Assembly (NCBI GenBank): GCA_023078685.1
Contig: JALGAS010000010.1
Coordinates: 1,240,001 to 1,304,000 of the forward strand
Reading direction: 5' to 3'
DNA: 64,000 nt
Origin: Neopestalotiopsis rosae
Lineage: Eukaryota > Ascomycota > Sordariomycetes > Amphisphaeriales > Sporocadaceae
Shown here piece by piece: positions 55,520 through 64,000 of the stretch; position 1 is the stretch's first letter, and each line of letters opens with the position of its first letter. The position numbers and the translations under genes were made by a program. Under the pieces are notes generated by a model, which was not told the origin of the DNA, ran no database searches, and saw only the letters and a list, made by a program, of their open reading frames with translations.

Positions 55520-56500
55520 TTATCCTCCACAATGAAATTTCTGTCTGATTGGAATCCCCCTCTTGAGAAGTCGACATATCTTTACAAACACGATCCCAAG
55601 TGTAATGGCCATGACAGACCATGCCAACCATATCTCTATCTCTTTGATGTGATCGGCAAACTCGTTGAAGAGTACTCCGTCTGCACTATGCCATGACCTT
55701 CCAGCAGCATGTCCCACCATACTCTTGGTGAAATCATGATGTAGTAGTGCCACCTCGTCGCTCGGCGCATCACGCAAGATCCAGTATTGCCAGAACGCTG
55801 CCGTCACCATCATTGGTCCGGTAGACCAGAACACCTGCAGGTATGGCAGCAGTATCCGTTTATAATGTGAGCCGCCACGCTGTTTGGCTGTGCGGAGCGT
55901 CTCGTACAAGAACATGGAACCTTTCTCGGCCATGAAAAAGTGGTTGCTGAAGCCCGAGTTGCCAGAGGTCGAGCTGAATATGGCTTGTATCCCGGACCGG
56001 CGAAGGCAGTCAATACTACCAGGCTCCTTAGGGAACACGTCCAGGTCTGCGTAAATTCCCCCTCTTGCGTGTACAACCACAAGCCTCGCCAGGTCCGCTC
56101 TTTGAATATCTTGTGTGTATCCGTTGTACGTCGACAATAGCCAAGTGTATTCGGACTCTATGAGCCGCCGGATGTCTCGATCTGTCCACAGTGTCACTGT
56201 GTAATTGAGGGGCCCGAAGTTGTCTTTCCAGAATTCGCACGACGCTTTCGACGAGTATGTATCGGTGTTCGCGGTCTTCCAAATTTGATGGATCGTATTT
56301 TGGATGCTACGGCGCGGGGGACTTTCGTCATCGTCAAGCTGGGCGGTTTCCTCGGCGTCGCATCTCTCGAGGAGGTCGATCGTGTCTGTCACATCATCTA
56401 GCTCCAGGTAGCTTAATTGATGGATGATGGTGAATGTGATGACCATGAGCGTCAGGACAATGGTGCATTTTCGAATGTTCCAGCGGACAAATGAAGCCAT
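55520..56500 (-). CDS. DXD-type glycosyltransferase (Och1/IPC mannosyltransferase-like)
   Basis: A single exon of 326 residues. An N-terminal signal-anchor (about 12-30) is followed by a domain with NTIHQIWKT (68-76), TLWTDRDIRRL, QRADLARLVVVHARGGIYADLDV (133-155) carrying the DXD at 152-154, and HHFF-type NHFFMAEKGS. This is the sugar-binding DXD family that includes Och1 and the inositol-phosphoceramide mannosyltransferases Sur1/Csh1. A second hydrophobic helix lies near the C-terminus (about 292-312) before a basic tail, as in Sur1-type enzymes. It probably acts in the Golgi, using GDP-mannose or another nucleotide sugar. The acceptor is unknown. Confidence 0.82.
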   Translation of the reverse strand: MASFVRWNIRKCTIVLTLMVITFTIIHQLSYLELDDVTDTIDLLERCDAEETAQLDDDESPPRRSIQNTIHQIWKTANTDTYSSKASCEFWKDNFGPLNYTVTLWTDRDIRRLIESEYTWLLSTYNGYTQDIQRADLARLVVVHARGGIYADLDVFPKEPGSIDCLRRSGIQAIFSSTSGNSGFSNHFFMAEKGSMFLYETLRTAKQRGGSHYKRILLPYLQVFWSTGPMMVTAAFWQYWILRDAPSDEVALLHHDFTKSMVGHAAGRSWHSADGVLFNEFADHIKEIEIWLAWSVMAITLGIVFVKICRLLKRGIPIRQKFHCGG

Positions 56501-58621
56501 GTTGCTTTCGTTTTCTCGCGAGTTGTGCCTCTATCACCCACTTGGTAAGCTGACAAGGGAGAATGTAGAAGAGAACAGAGTAGAGACTGAATGAATATGC
56601 TTTTTGTATGAACAAAGGGTCGTTACAAAGGCAGTCTCAGCTCAGATTTTGTAGATGATGCTCTCGGCCATTGAAATCGTCCCGCAACAAGTCACCCAAG
56701 TTATCTAATTAGGAGAGCCTCGACATGAGGTCTTCCATAGCGCAACCATAATCAGAAGAATAGACAACCTGATCATCACGAGCACCACTGAAACGTTACA
56801 ACAGCATTGGACATTCACACAAGCATTAAGTCTCGCATCAATTGATTTACGCTGATCCATATGGATAGAGTTTGCACTGCCATTATAGAATTGGTAACAG
56901 ACAAGCAGGTAGAGCGCTAGAGCTATATCTCCATAGCACCCTATTAGCAAATCACCTAATCTGTATAACTTTATTTTCGCATGCACGGATCGCTGAGAGG
57001 TTTCATAGTACAAGAATCTTGAAACCATGCTAGGAGGGCATGATATGAGATTGGCTAAAATTCCGCATTTCGATGTGGTCTATGCTTGAGCGCAGTTCAG
57101 GCAGCCGTTTAGCTATAAACCAGGCAGCTGCCAAGAGTTGTGTGGTGTTATTGACATTCTTAGCGGGTTCCACTTTAACACTCTCAATGTCGTGAATACG
57201 ACCCCAGGGACCAATTATTCTAAAAACAGAACTTCGCAAAAAAGAAGGAAAGAAACAAATGAGGATGAGCTTCAGTCCTGCCGACGTTATCCGGGCAGAG
57301 ATCATTCGGATACATGTGAGCATTTCACTGCCCTCCAATACTGTATGTACGATTATTAAGTGCTATGATGTCTGTCCACAAATATCAATTGTATTTTCTT
57401 CATAATGGCAATGCAAATCGTACCGCACGTAGCCGGAGTTGCAGCACGACTAGAAGGCCTACAGCCGTATTGTAGTGTAAATTGTTCTGGATCACATCCG
57501 GCTCGAAGAGATGACTGGGCTTACAATGTAGTACTACCAGATTAGTATCCTAAAAAGTGCTCTGGGTTATGATCAATCGTAATAACAGATTTCTGAGTTC
57601 TTGGCATGCACAATTTGTATACACTATCCTCTGGCGGTTCCTCGAGCGTTCTGCCAGACGCAGCCAGAAATTTGTGCTACTCAGTAGTGCCGGAAGTGTA
57701 TTTTGGATCTATAAATGCTTCAACACTTCAACGTCACTCCTTTCTGCCTTGCTCTTATTATGAAAAAGGATCAAGCGCGCTAATGAGTAACCACTTCTGG
57801 TATTCATGCCGTATAGTGCACCGGGGTCCATCTGTCAAGCCACAAGTGTTGGGATAAGCAATATGAATTCTATGCTCAAGTGCACTGTGCAACGGCGATA
57901 GCATTCCTCACTACATATTTTTAGGAAACATAAGACATGTAACAAGAGATCTTGGGTTGGGGCTATTCAATGCGTTCCTGTATGTATTAAGACGTATGTA
58001 AAGCTCAGTACCAAGACCGGACAATTTGTGTATGGAGACTCAAAAAGGATCTACATTGATTGGAGTCAATTAGAAGATCTTTTGCTCTTATTTGGAGGTT
58101 ATTTGGCTTTCTACAACTCGCCCGCGAGTAAATCGTAAACGGATTAAAAGTGGCGAATGAGACCAATTTGATAACAATTGAAGCACCTGATAGGCAAGAT
58201 GCCGACTAACAAGCTTTTTGCTTTGGGCTACCTATTGCTTTGCAGACCCACTGCACTGAAGAAGGCCTAGTTTTCCCAAGCCTCATGCAGGTGTAACCAA
58301 CACCAAGAAACCCCTGTCTACATGGGTCGCCGTCGCTAAAACTATGTTTCTTGTCACCAACCAACACGGCGCATCAGCTATGCGACTTGAGAGCTCTCGT
58401 GCCCTTCATCCGTCGCATCTCTTCTTCTGGAAAATACTTCAAACCCTCTTTCACTATCACCGGCAAGAGACACATTATTGATGGTGCAAGTGCCTTGATT
58501 CTCCTCAGACTGCAGTAATCCTACAGCATTCAGCTTGCGTCCCACTCGCCCTGATTTCTTTTCTCGCTCATCTCGTACTTTCCTTTGAGTGTTGTGAACA
58601 GAGTCGTGAGGCGCCTCAGAT
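56501..58621. other. Divergent gene-free stretch
   Basis: About 2.1 kb, AT-rich, between the glycosyltransferase and the P450. Open frames are short and unconvincing. The last 250 bases are CT-rich and likely hold the P450 promoter. Confidence 0.4.
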
Positions 58622-60248
58622 ATGTTGGTACCTCTTCTACTTGCGGCACTGCCGTTGCTCGGACTCTACCTTTATAACAAGGTATACCACAAGCGCTTCC
58701 AGCAATATGCTAGCCTGCCGCAATTGCCGCCTTCACTGGCATGGGGCCATCTCGCAGCATTTGATGAGTATATCAAACGTGGCAAAAAAGACCTTCATCC
58801 CGGTAAATCGTTTCCCAAAAAGGTGAAATATTAAACAAAAAGCTAATATATTACCAGACCTTGTATTTTCCGAGATGCACGAGACTCTAGGAAAACCACC
58901 ACTAATGTTTGTTGACCTTCGCCCAGTCAACCGCCCTATGGTCCTCGTCACTAGCCATGAGATTGCCGAGCAAATATCCAGACCCTCCGCACTCTTCCCA
59001 ACTAGTGTGCCCAAGGCGAATTTGAAGTATCTCAATCATGTCATTGGTACAACATCAATTCTGGCAGCTGAGGGCGACCATTGGAAGAGTCTTCGCAAAA
59101 GGTTTAATCCAGGCTTTGCCCCGCAACACTTGCTAACACTTCTGCCCGCCATTTTGGACAAGACCTCACTCTTTGCTGGTCAACTAGACAAGCTCGTCAG
59201 CACCGGAGAAGAGTTCGCCTTGCTTCCTCTTGTCGTGAACCTAACGTTCGATATCATAGGAGCAGTGGTCATGAGCGTCGACCTCGAAGCACAGCGCACT
59301 GACGCCCAGGGCGAGATGATACAACTCTTCAGCGAGCTCCTGAGCTGCTACCTGGACGACAAGGCCGACTTTCCTTGGTGGGTTATTCCTCATGTGGAGT
59401 TGAAGCGCCGCCGATTGGGGAAGCGCATAGACGCATTACTTCGGGATATTGTTCAACGAAAATTTGCTCAACACCAGCAGAAGCAGAATGGAAGCAGCAC
59501 ATCGCGCAGCATTCTTTCTCTGAGTTTCCAAGATATAACAGAGCTGACTCCCGAACTGCTCGACGCGACGTGTGATCAGATCAAAACGTTCCTCTTGGCC
59601 GGACACGATACAACCAGTACGACACTCGCATGGGCCTTCTATGAGTTATCGCGCACTCCACGTGTTCTGGATGCAGTACGTAGGGAGCTCGACGAGGTTC
59701 TGGGCGTCGATGCAGATACAACCGCTATACATGACCGGCTCCTTGCTCCAGATGGGGCGGACCTAATCAACCGGATGCCGTACATCTCTGCAGTTATCAA
59801 GGAGACATTGCGAATCCATCCGCCGGCCGCCACCGCACGAACATCCCCGTACGGCAGCTCACTCACAGTCAAGACACCTGACGGTAAAAGCCACTGCCTC
59901 GACGGAACCATTATATACAATTGCAACAGTATCATCCACCGCGACCCAGCTGTCTATGGAGATACAGCAGAGATATTCAGACCTGAAAGATGGCTTGGCG
60001 ATGCTGGGTCGAGATCTCATGGTGTACCCGCCAGTGCCTGGAGACCGTTTGAAAGAGGGCCCCGGAGCTGCATTGGTCTGGAATTCGCAAACATCGAGGC
60101 CCGAGTCATCATTGCCGTTGTTGCTCGCAGATATGAATTTACCAAGGTGGGGTTGGGTGAGCTGGCCCAGGACGACAATGGCCAGGTGATACTGCTCAAT
60201 GACACAGAGCAATTAAAAGTCAGGTCTGAGCTTTATACGGTCCGTTGA
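58622..60248 (+). CDS. Cytochrome P450, CYP59/StcS-like type
   Basis: Two exons, 58622-58802 and 58858-60248, give 523 residues. An N-terminal membrane helix (LVPLLLAALPLLGLYLY) anchors it to the ER. The I-helix FLLAGHDTTSTTLAWAF has the full acid-Thr pair, the K-helix is KETLRIHPPA, the PERF region FRPERWLG, and the haem loop FERGPRSCIGLEFA. HDTTSTTLAWAFYELSRTP and GDHWKSLRKRFNPGF are common in the fungal CYP59 group, which includes StcS of sterigmatocystin synthesis. The aldo-keto reductase downstream on the same strand may act with it. The substrate is unknown. Confidence 0.88.
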
Positions 60249-61030
60249 AACCAATACTGCCCACCATTGATGCTAGTGGCTAGCCTCTTGCTAACAAATC
60301 TCGGTACAGACAAGGCAGATCACAACCAAGCCGGTCGACGCGATGAGGATGAAGGTCAAGTTAGCGGCGGCCAAGATGTGATCATATTATTCCGCCCCAA
60401 AATGCGAAATGAGGAGACTTCTGATGCTTTGGTGTATATGCCAGCATACTTACATGCTTGGGCAAGTTTTTTGCATTCTCATGTAGGAACTGCTCTTGGA
60501 TTTCGTCAAAATTTGCATCTGGTGCTCATTATGCCGCTGTTGAAGGCTTGACTTGTCGTGAGACCTCGTCGCGGACCTTGCTTCACACGCACCCTTACCA
60601 CTAACATCTTCTTCTCGTGATATGTACGTCATGATTTCTTTCTATTCATCCACGGTCAATTGAAAACCAGCGACGATCCTTATGAATCTGACCATTGCCT
60701 AGTTTCCTGGGGCACCACTATGTTGCCGAAATTCCGCCTCAGGAGTTTGTGCTTAACCCCGTAACCCCGCTAAGGCCGCCCCGCGAATCCCTGTATATGA
60801 CAAAATAGTGCATAGCAGTTGATTGAGACAATGGTGCGGCCTAAGGATTCGACCGCCGATGGACGGGCGAATGGGCACTACAACTGTGTATCCAGACCAC
60901 AGTGTTCAGAAAGTTATAGTCATTCGTCTGCACTTAAATAGAAATGCCTTTGGGCCTAATATAAGATCTACGGTATTCGTGCAAAGCACCATTTCATAAC
61001 AACAAACCAACCAAATCGCCGTCATCCACC
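60249..61030. other. Intergenic region between the P450 and aldo-keto reductase
   Basis: About 0.8 kb with the reductase promoter at the right. No gene is supported. Confidence 0.4.
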
Positions 61031-62170
61031 ATGGTTTTCAGACCCGTTGTAGAACCGAAGACAGAGCTTGGTCGCTATCGTGTCCTCTCTAGCAATGCCG
61101 GGGTGCGCGTCTCTCCTCTAGCTCTAGGAGCAATGTCTCTAGGCACAGCATGGGCGGGTGTTCTAGGTGGGGTGACCAAGCAGGACGCGTTCAAGCTGTT
61201 GGACTGCTTCGTAGAGTCTGGCGGTAATTTCGTCGACACGGCCAACAATTACCAGAATGAAGAATCTGAAATGATTCTGGGGGAATGGGCAGCTACCCGA
61301 GGCAACCGAGATCTACTTTTCATCGCCACAAAGTTCACCAACGCATTCCGTACCCACGATCTTGGTACCGGCAAGACTGTCAACTACGGCGGCAACCACA
61401 AAAAGTCACTGATGCTATCCGTCAACGCCTCACTTAAGAAGCTGCAAACGACGTATATCGACCTCCTCTACGTCCACTGGTGGGACTGGACTACCTCTAT
61501 TGAGGAGTTGATGAACTCGCTCCACATTCTGATTGAGCAAGGAAAGGTCCTGTATCTGGGCATCTCGGATACACCTGCCTGGATTGTGGCTGCCGCCAAT
61601 ACTCATGCCAAAGCACATGGCAAGACACCTTTCTCTGTCTACCAAGGCCGCTGGAACGTGATGGATCGGGACTTTGAGAGAGACATCATCCCCATGGCGC
61701 GTCATTTCGGCATGGCACTGTGCCCTTGGAACGTTCTGGGAGGGGGAGAGCTCAAGACCAAGGCGCAGCTCGAGGCTCGCGAGCGTGAAGGCGACAGTGC
61801 TCGGCACAAGGAGCAGAGCGAATATGCTCAGAAGGTCAGCGAGGCCCTTGCTAATGTGGCTGCTGAACATGGAACCGACAGCATTCAGCAGATTGCTCTG
61901 GCGTACGTCATGAGAAAAACTCGAAACGTCTTTCCACTTGTAGGATGTCGCAAGCAATCGCATCTGGAAGACAACATCAAGGCACTGAGCATCCGTTTGA
62001 CAGATGACCAGATGCACTATCTTGAGAGTGTCAAACCGTTTGATCTGGGCTTCCCGTTAAACTTCATTGGCGACGATCCCAAGGAGACTGGTGGATATTC
62101 AAAGCTGATGGAGTGCCTTGTCGGGGCGAAGGTCGCATTGCCAAGCCCACCGAAACCAGTCGGTTACTAG
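61031..62170 (+). CDS. Aldo-keto reductase (aryl-alcohol dehydrogenase / norsolorinate reductase-like)
   Basis: A single exon of 379 residues. The AKR tetrad is complete: Asp69 and Tyr74 in FVDTANNYQNEESE, Lys101 in IATKFTNAF, and His149 in LLYVHWWDW. The NADPH-binding end is present (VFPLVGCRKQSHLEDNIKAL). WWDWTTSIEELMNSLH and the length match the fungal AAD/AflF-StcV group, which reduces aryl aldehydes or ketones. The upstream P450 points the same way, 782 bases away. Housekeeping detoxification is an equally good explanation. Confidence 0.9.
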   Translation: MVFRPVVEPKTELGRYRVLSSNAGVRVSPLALGAMSLGTAWAGVLGGVTKQDAFKLLDCFVESGGNFVDTANNYQNEESEMILGEWAATRGNRDLLFIATKFTNAFRTHDLGTGKTVNYGGNHKKSLMLSVNASLKKLQTTYIDLLYVHWWDWTTSIEELMNSLHILIEQGKVLYLGISDTPAWIVAAANTHAKAHGKTPFSVYQGRWNVMDRDFERDIIPMARHFGMALCPWNVLGGGELKTKAQLEAREREGDSARHKEQSEYAQKVSEALANVAAEHGTDSIQQIALAYVMRKTRNVFPLVGCRKQSHLEDNIKALSIRLTDDQMHYLESVKPFDLGFPLNFIGDDPKETGGYSKLMECLVGAKVALPSPPKPVGY

Positions 62171-62729
62171 GAATGAATCATAGATAGGGAAGTCATGAAG
62201 ATCGAATGTTGAATTGGGACATTCCCTAAAGCGCTTCTGTCTACCTTGTTCAGGACAGGTGAAGCCCTCCATGAAATCACCCAAGTAACGATTGAAAGTT
62301 TCTCATCCCTATCAAAGCTTGTATGACGAAAGCAATACTAGCTGCCCTGGAGGTCAACTATCATCACGAAAGCAATATGAGGAACTAAAGCCCTGTCATC
62401 CATTCAGCAGACTAGGCGGCTGTCTGCGGTTGCTGAATAATAATAGGGATGGCTATACTGCGCAGGGGCGGAATAAGGAAGCGTGTTACTATGCTCAACT
62501 GGTGCATTGCATCACGATTCGAAGTTAGCTTACGAATTTATCACAGCACGCATAACATTTCACGTCAATCCCACTGTAGCTCACGGTATTGTTCCACTAT
62601 GCTAAGGGGTTGAGCTATCGTGAGCCCTCGTCGCCGACCTTGAACGACAACTCACTATTCACAACCAGCTCGACATCTTTCTTCTGAGTACGTAATAGAC
62701 ACATTCTCTTCATCAACAACAAATCAATA
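62171..62729. other. Intergenic region before tRNA-Pro
   Basis: About 0.56 kb, the 3' flank of the reductase. No gene is supported. Confidence 0.4.
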
Positions 62730-62819
62730 GGTCTTGTGGTCTAGTGGTATGATTCGCGCTTAGGGAAAACCCTGAACATTGTTTGCGCGAGGCCCCGTGT
62801 TCGATCCACGGCAAGACCC
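62730..62819 (+). tRNA. tRNA-Pro (AGG) with an 18-nt intron
   Basis: The acceptor stem pairs GGTCTTG with CAAGACC. The D arm contains TGGTCTAGTGGTATGAT, the usual fungal tRNA-Pro sequence. The anticodon stem CGCGC/GCGCG encloses TTAGGGT with anticodon AGG, interrupted after position 37 by an 18-nt intron that contains CCCT, complementary to AGGG. The T arm is CCGTG/CACGG around TTCGATC. T-rich sequence follows after 62820. Confidence 0.9.
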
Positions 62820-62991
62820 TTAGTTTTGCACCTTTTTGTATTGTTTTGCAGATTTCTCGTGATTGAATATGACTTGTCGCATGCCACGTCATTCTTTTCA
62901 AAGTCTTCATGAATAAAAATATTTGCAGTGTATCAATATCTGCAAATTATTGGGCGGCTACTTTTAAAGTTGCGAAATTGTTCTATACCAT

Positions 62992-64000
62992 TCAGATGAC
63001 ATATGCACGTCCGGATCGGGACCCACCAACAGCCTCGCCGTTCATGATTCCATATATGTAAGCTTCGCCAATTAAAACATACTCCCCTTCTCTCTGCGGC
63101 CTGAGTACAAGGGGAGTATCTGAACTGGACGATATCCAAATCCTATCACCTTCTTCTACCATCTCGGACGTTATCCCAAAATAACCCTTTTTGGTTTGAA
63201 ATAGTCTCCGTCCGAAATAAGCAATGCGAAAGCTTTCACTGAACTCCATGACCTGGCGGTCGAGCTCACTCTTCTCAGCTGTACCCTCCTGCTCGAGGAA
63301 GCGCATGCTTTCTTGTATCTTGGTCCAGGATGGAAAAGTCGGGTATTTGGCCGACAGTTCTTCCAGAATATATTCTGTATCTTTTAATAACTTGGCCAGT
63401 GCATGCTTTGTCTCTGGGGTTATATCAAGTGATCCAGGCTTGAGTGCCAACTCATGCTCCAATATTCTCATAGCCAGGAATGCTGAGAAAGCACTGCATA
63501 GCTCGGTAACTGTCGACTCACCGTTGTAGGTGTCTTTGATTATGGTCCTCACAAAGGAAGCATAAATGTCCAAGGCGCCATACTGGTCGAGCCGGGCCTG
63601 CGCAAGAAACTGAAGCAGTTCACCGATGCGAAAATTAGTGTCGACATCAGCAAAAGAAGGCGCTAGCTCGCCGATGATCCCATCGAATTCGATGCCATCT
63701 ACTAGCAGCTTTCTTGGATCGTCGTCATTCGCTTTCTGTACTGATGGTGGCATCAAATCTCTTCCTGCTTGCCACCGTTGTGGGCAATCCTCTAATTCCA
63801 GATTACGTGTGAGCGGATACAGCTGCGGCTTTTGGTGGAAATCAACAACCCATGACGGCAGGTTTTGAGAAATAATTCCACGAAGTCCCAGGATATCCAA
63901 CTTCCCGTCTCACTTATCGCTATCCTCGTTGACTCAATGCATATCTTCTCATAGGAGGAGTCGTATGGAGGAAGGGCTTTTGCCGGTCCATCGCCCAAAC
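62992..64000 (-). CDS. HET-type (heterokaryon incompatibility) protein, C-terminal part, apparent frameshift
   Basis: The gene starts beyond the right edge. The minus-strand frame from 63909 down to 62992 encodes about 305 residues with LDILGLRG...LPSWVVDF, LLVDGIEFDGI, then RLFQTKKGYFGIT, EEGDRIWI, and the C-terminal VLIGEAYIYGIMNGEA, the pattern found after the HET domain in fungal incompatibility-type proteins. Upstream, 63998 to about 63905, the family-like reading (PPYDSSYEKICIESTRIAISET) is in a different frame; the lower frame meets TGA at 63910-63912. A one- or two-base change near 63904-63910 would join them. The gene may be broken, or an intron may be misread. HET proteins trigger cell death on contact between unlike strains. 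Confidence 0.6.

Overview
This is nuclear DNA of a filamentous ascomycete. The genes carry short spliceosomal introns (about 50-100 bp, GT...AG), all three tRNA genes have introns, and the proteins belong to Pezizomycotina families (fungal SAT4-type rhodopsin-like membrane protein, HET protein, A-T-R NRPS-like reductase). The housekeeping genes look Sordariomycete, probably Hypocreales, but that placement rests on recognition rather than alignment.

Core region (1 to about 18.2 kb). In order: Bre1 histone H2B E3 ligase (+), SARAF-like ER protein (-), a seven-exon cytochrome P450 (+), Aurora kinase (+), the mitochondrial protease Atp23 (-), glutamate 5-kinase (+), tRNA-Glu(CTC) (+), tRNA-Leu(AAG) (-), and a Gly/Ser-rich tandem-repeat stress-type protein (-). 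Apart from the P450 and the repeat protein these are conserved single-copy functions.

Accessory region 1 (about 20.7-30 kb). An A-T-R NRPS-like carboxylate reductase (-), a seven-helix SAT4-type protein (+), a UbiA prenyltransferase without an evident mitochondrial leader (-) and a P450 (+) form two divergent pairs. This is the enzyme set expected for a prenylated aromatic aldehyde or meroterpenoid, but no polyketide synthase is present.

Accessory region 2 (about 30-44 kb). Gene-poor DNA with a decayed membrane-protein gene (in-frame TGA), a small hypothetical ORF, an MFS exporter (-) and an 824-residue JmjC/cupin-like protein (+).

Accessory region 3 (44.8-52.6 kb), the most unusual part. 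It holds a membrane-anchored haem-oxygenase-like di-iron enzyme (+), a short Fe(II)/2-oxoglutarate oxygenase-like protein (-), an aspartyl-tRNA-synthetase-like protein with a rewritten amino-acid pocket (+), and an argininosuccinate synthase with a 2-bp frameshift (+). The oxygenase and the synthetase-like gene share one 340-bp promoter. I suggest these genes form an uncharacterised amino-acid-derived pathway, possibly with Asp, Arg or citrulline chemistry; that is inference.

Right end (54.3-64 kb). A Kre9-like membrane glycoprotein (+), a DXD glycosyltransferase (-), a P450 (+), an aldo-keto reductase (+), tRNA-Pro(AGG) (+), and a partial, apparently frameshifted HET-type protein (-) running off the edge. 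No rRNA, CRISPR array or intact transposon was recognised.
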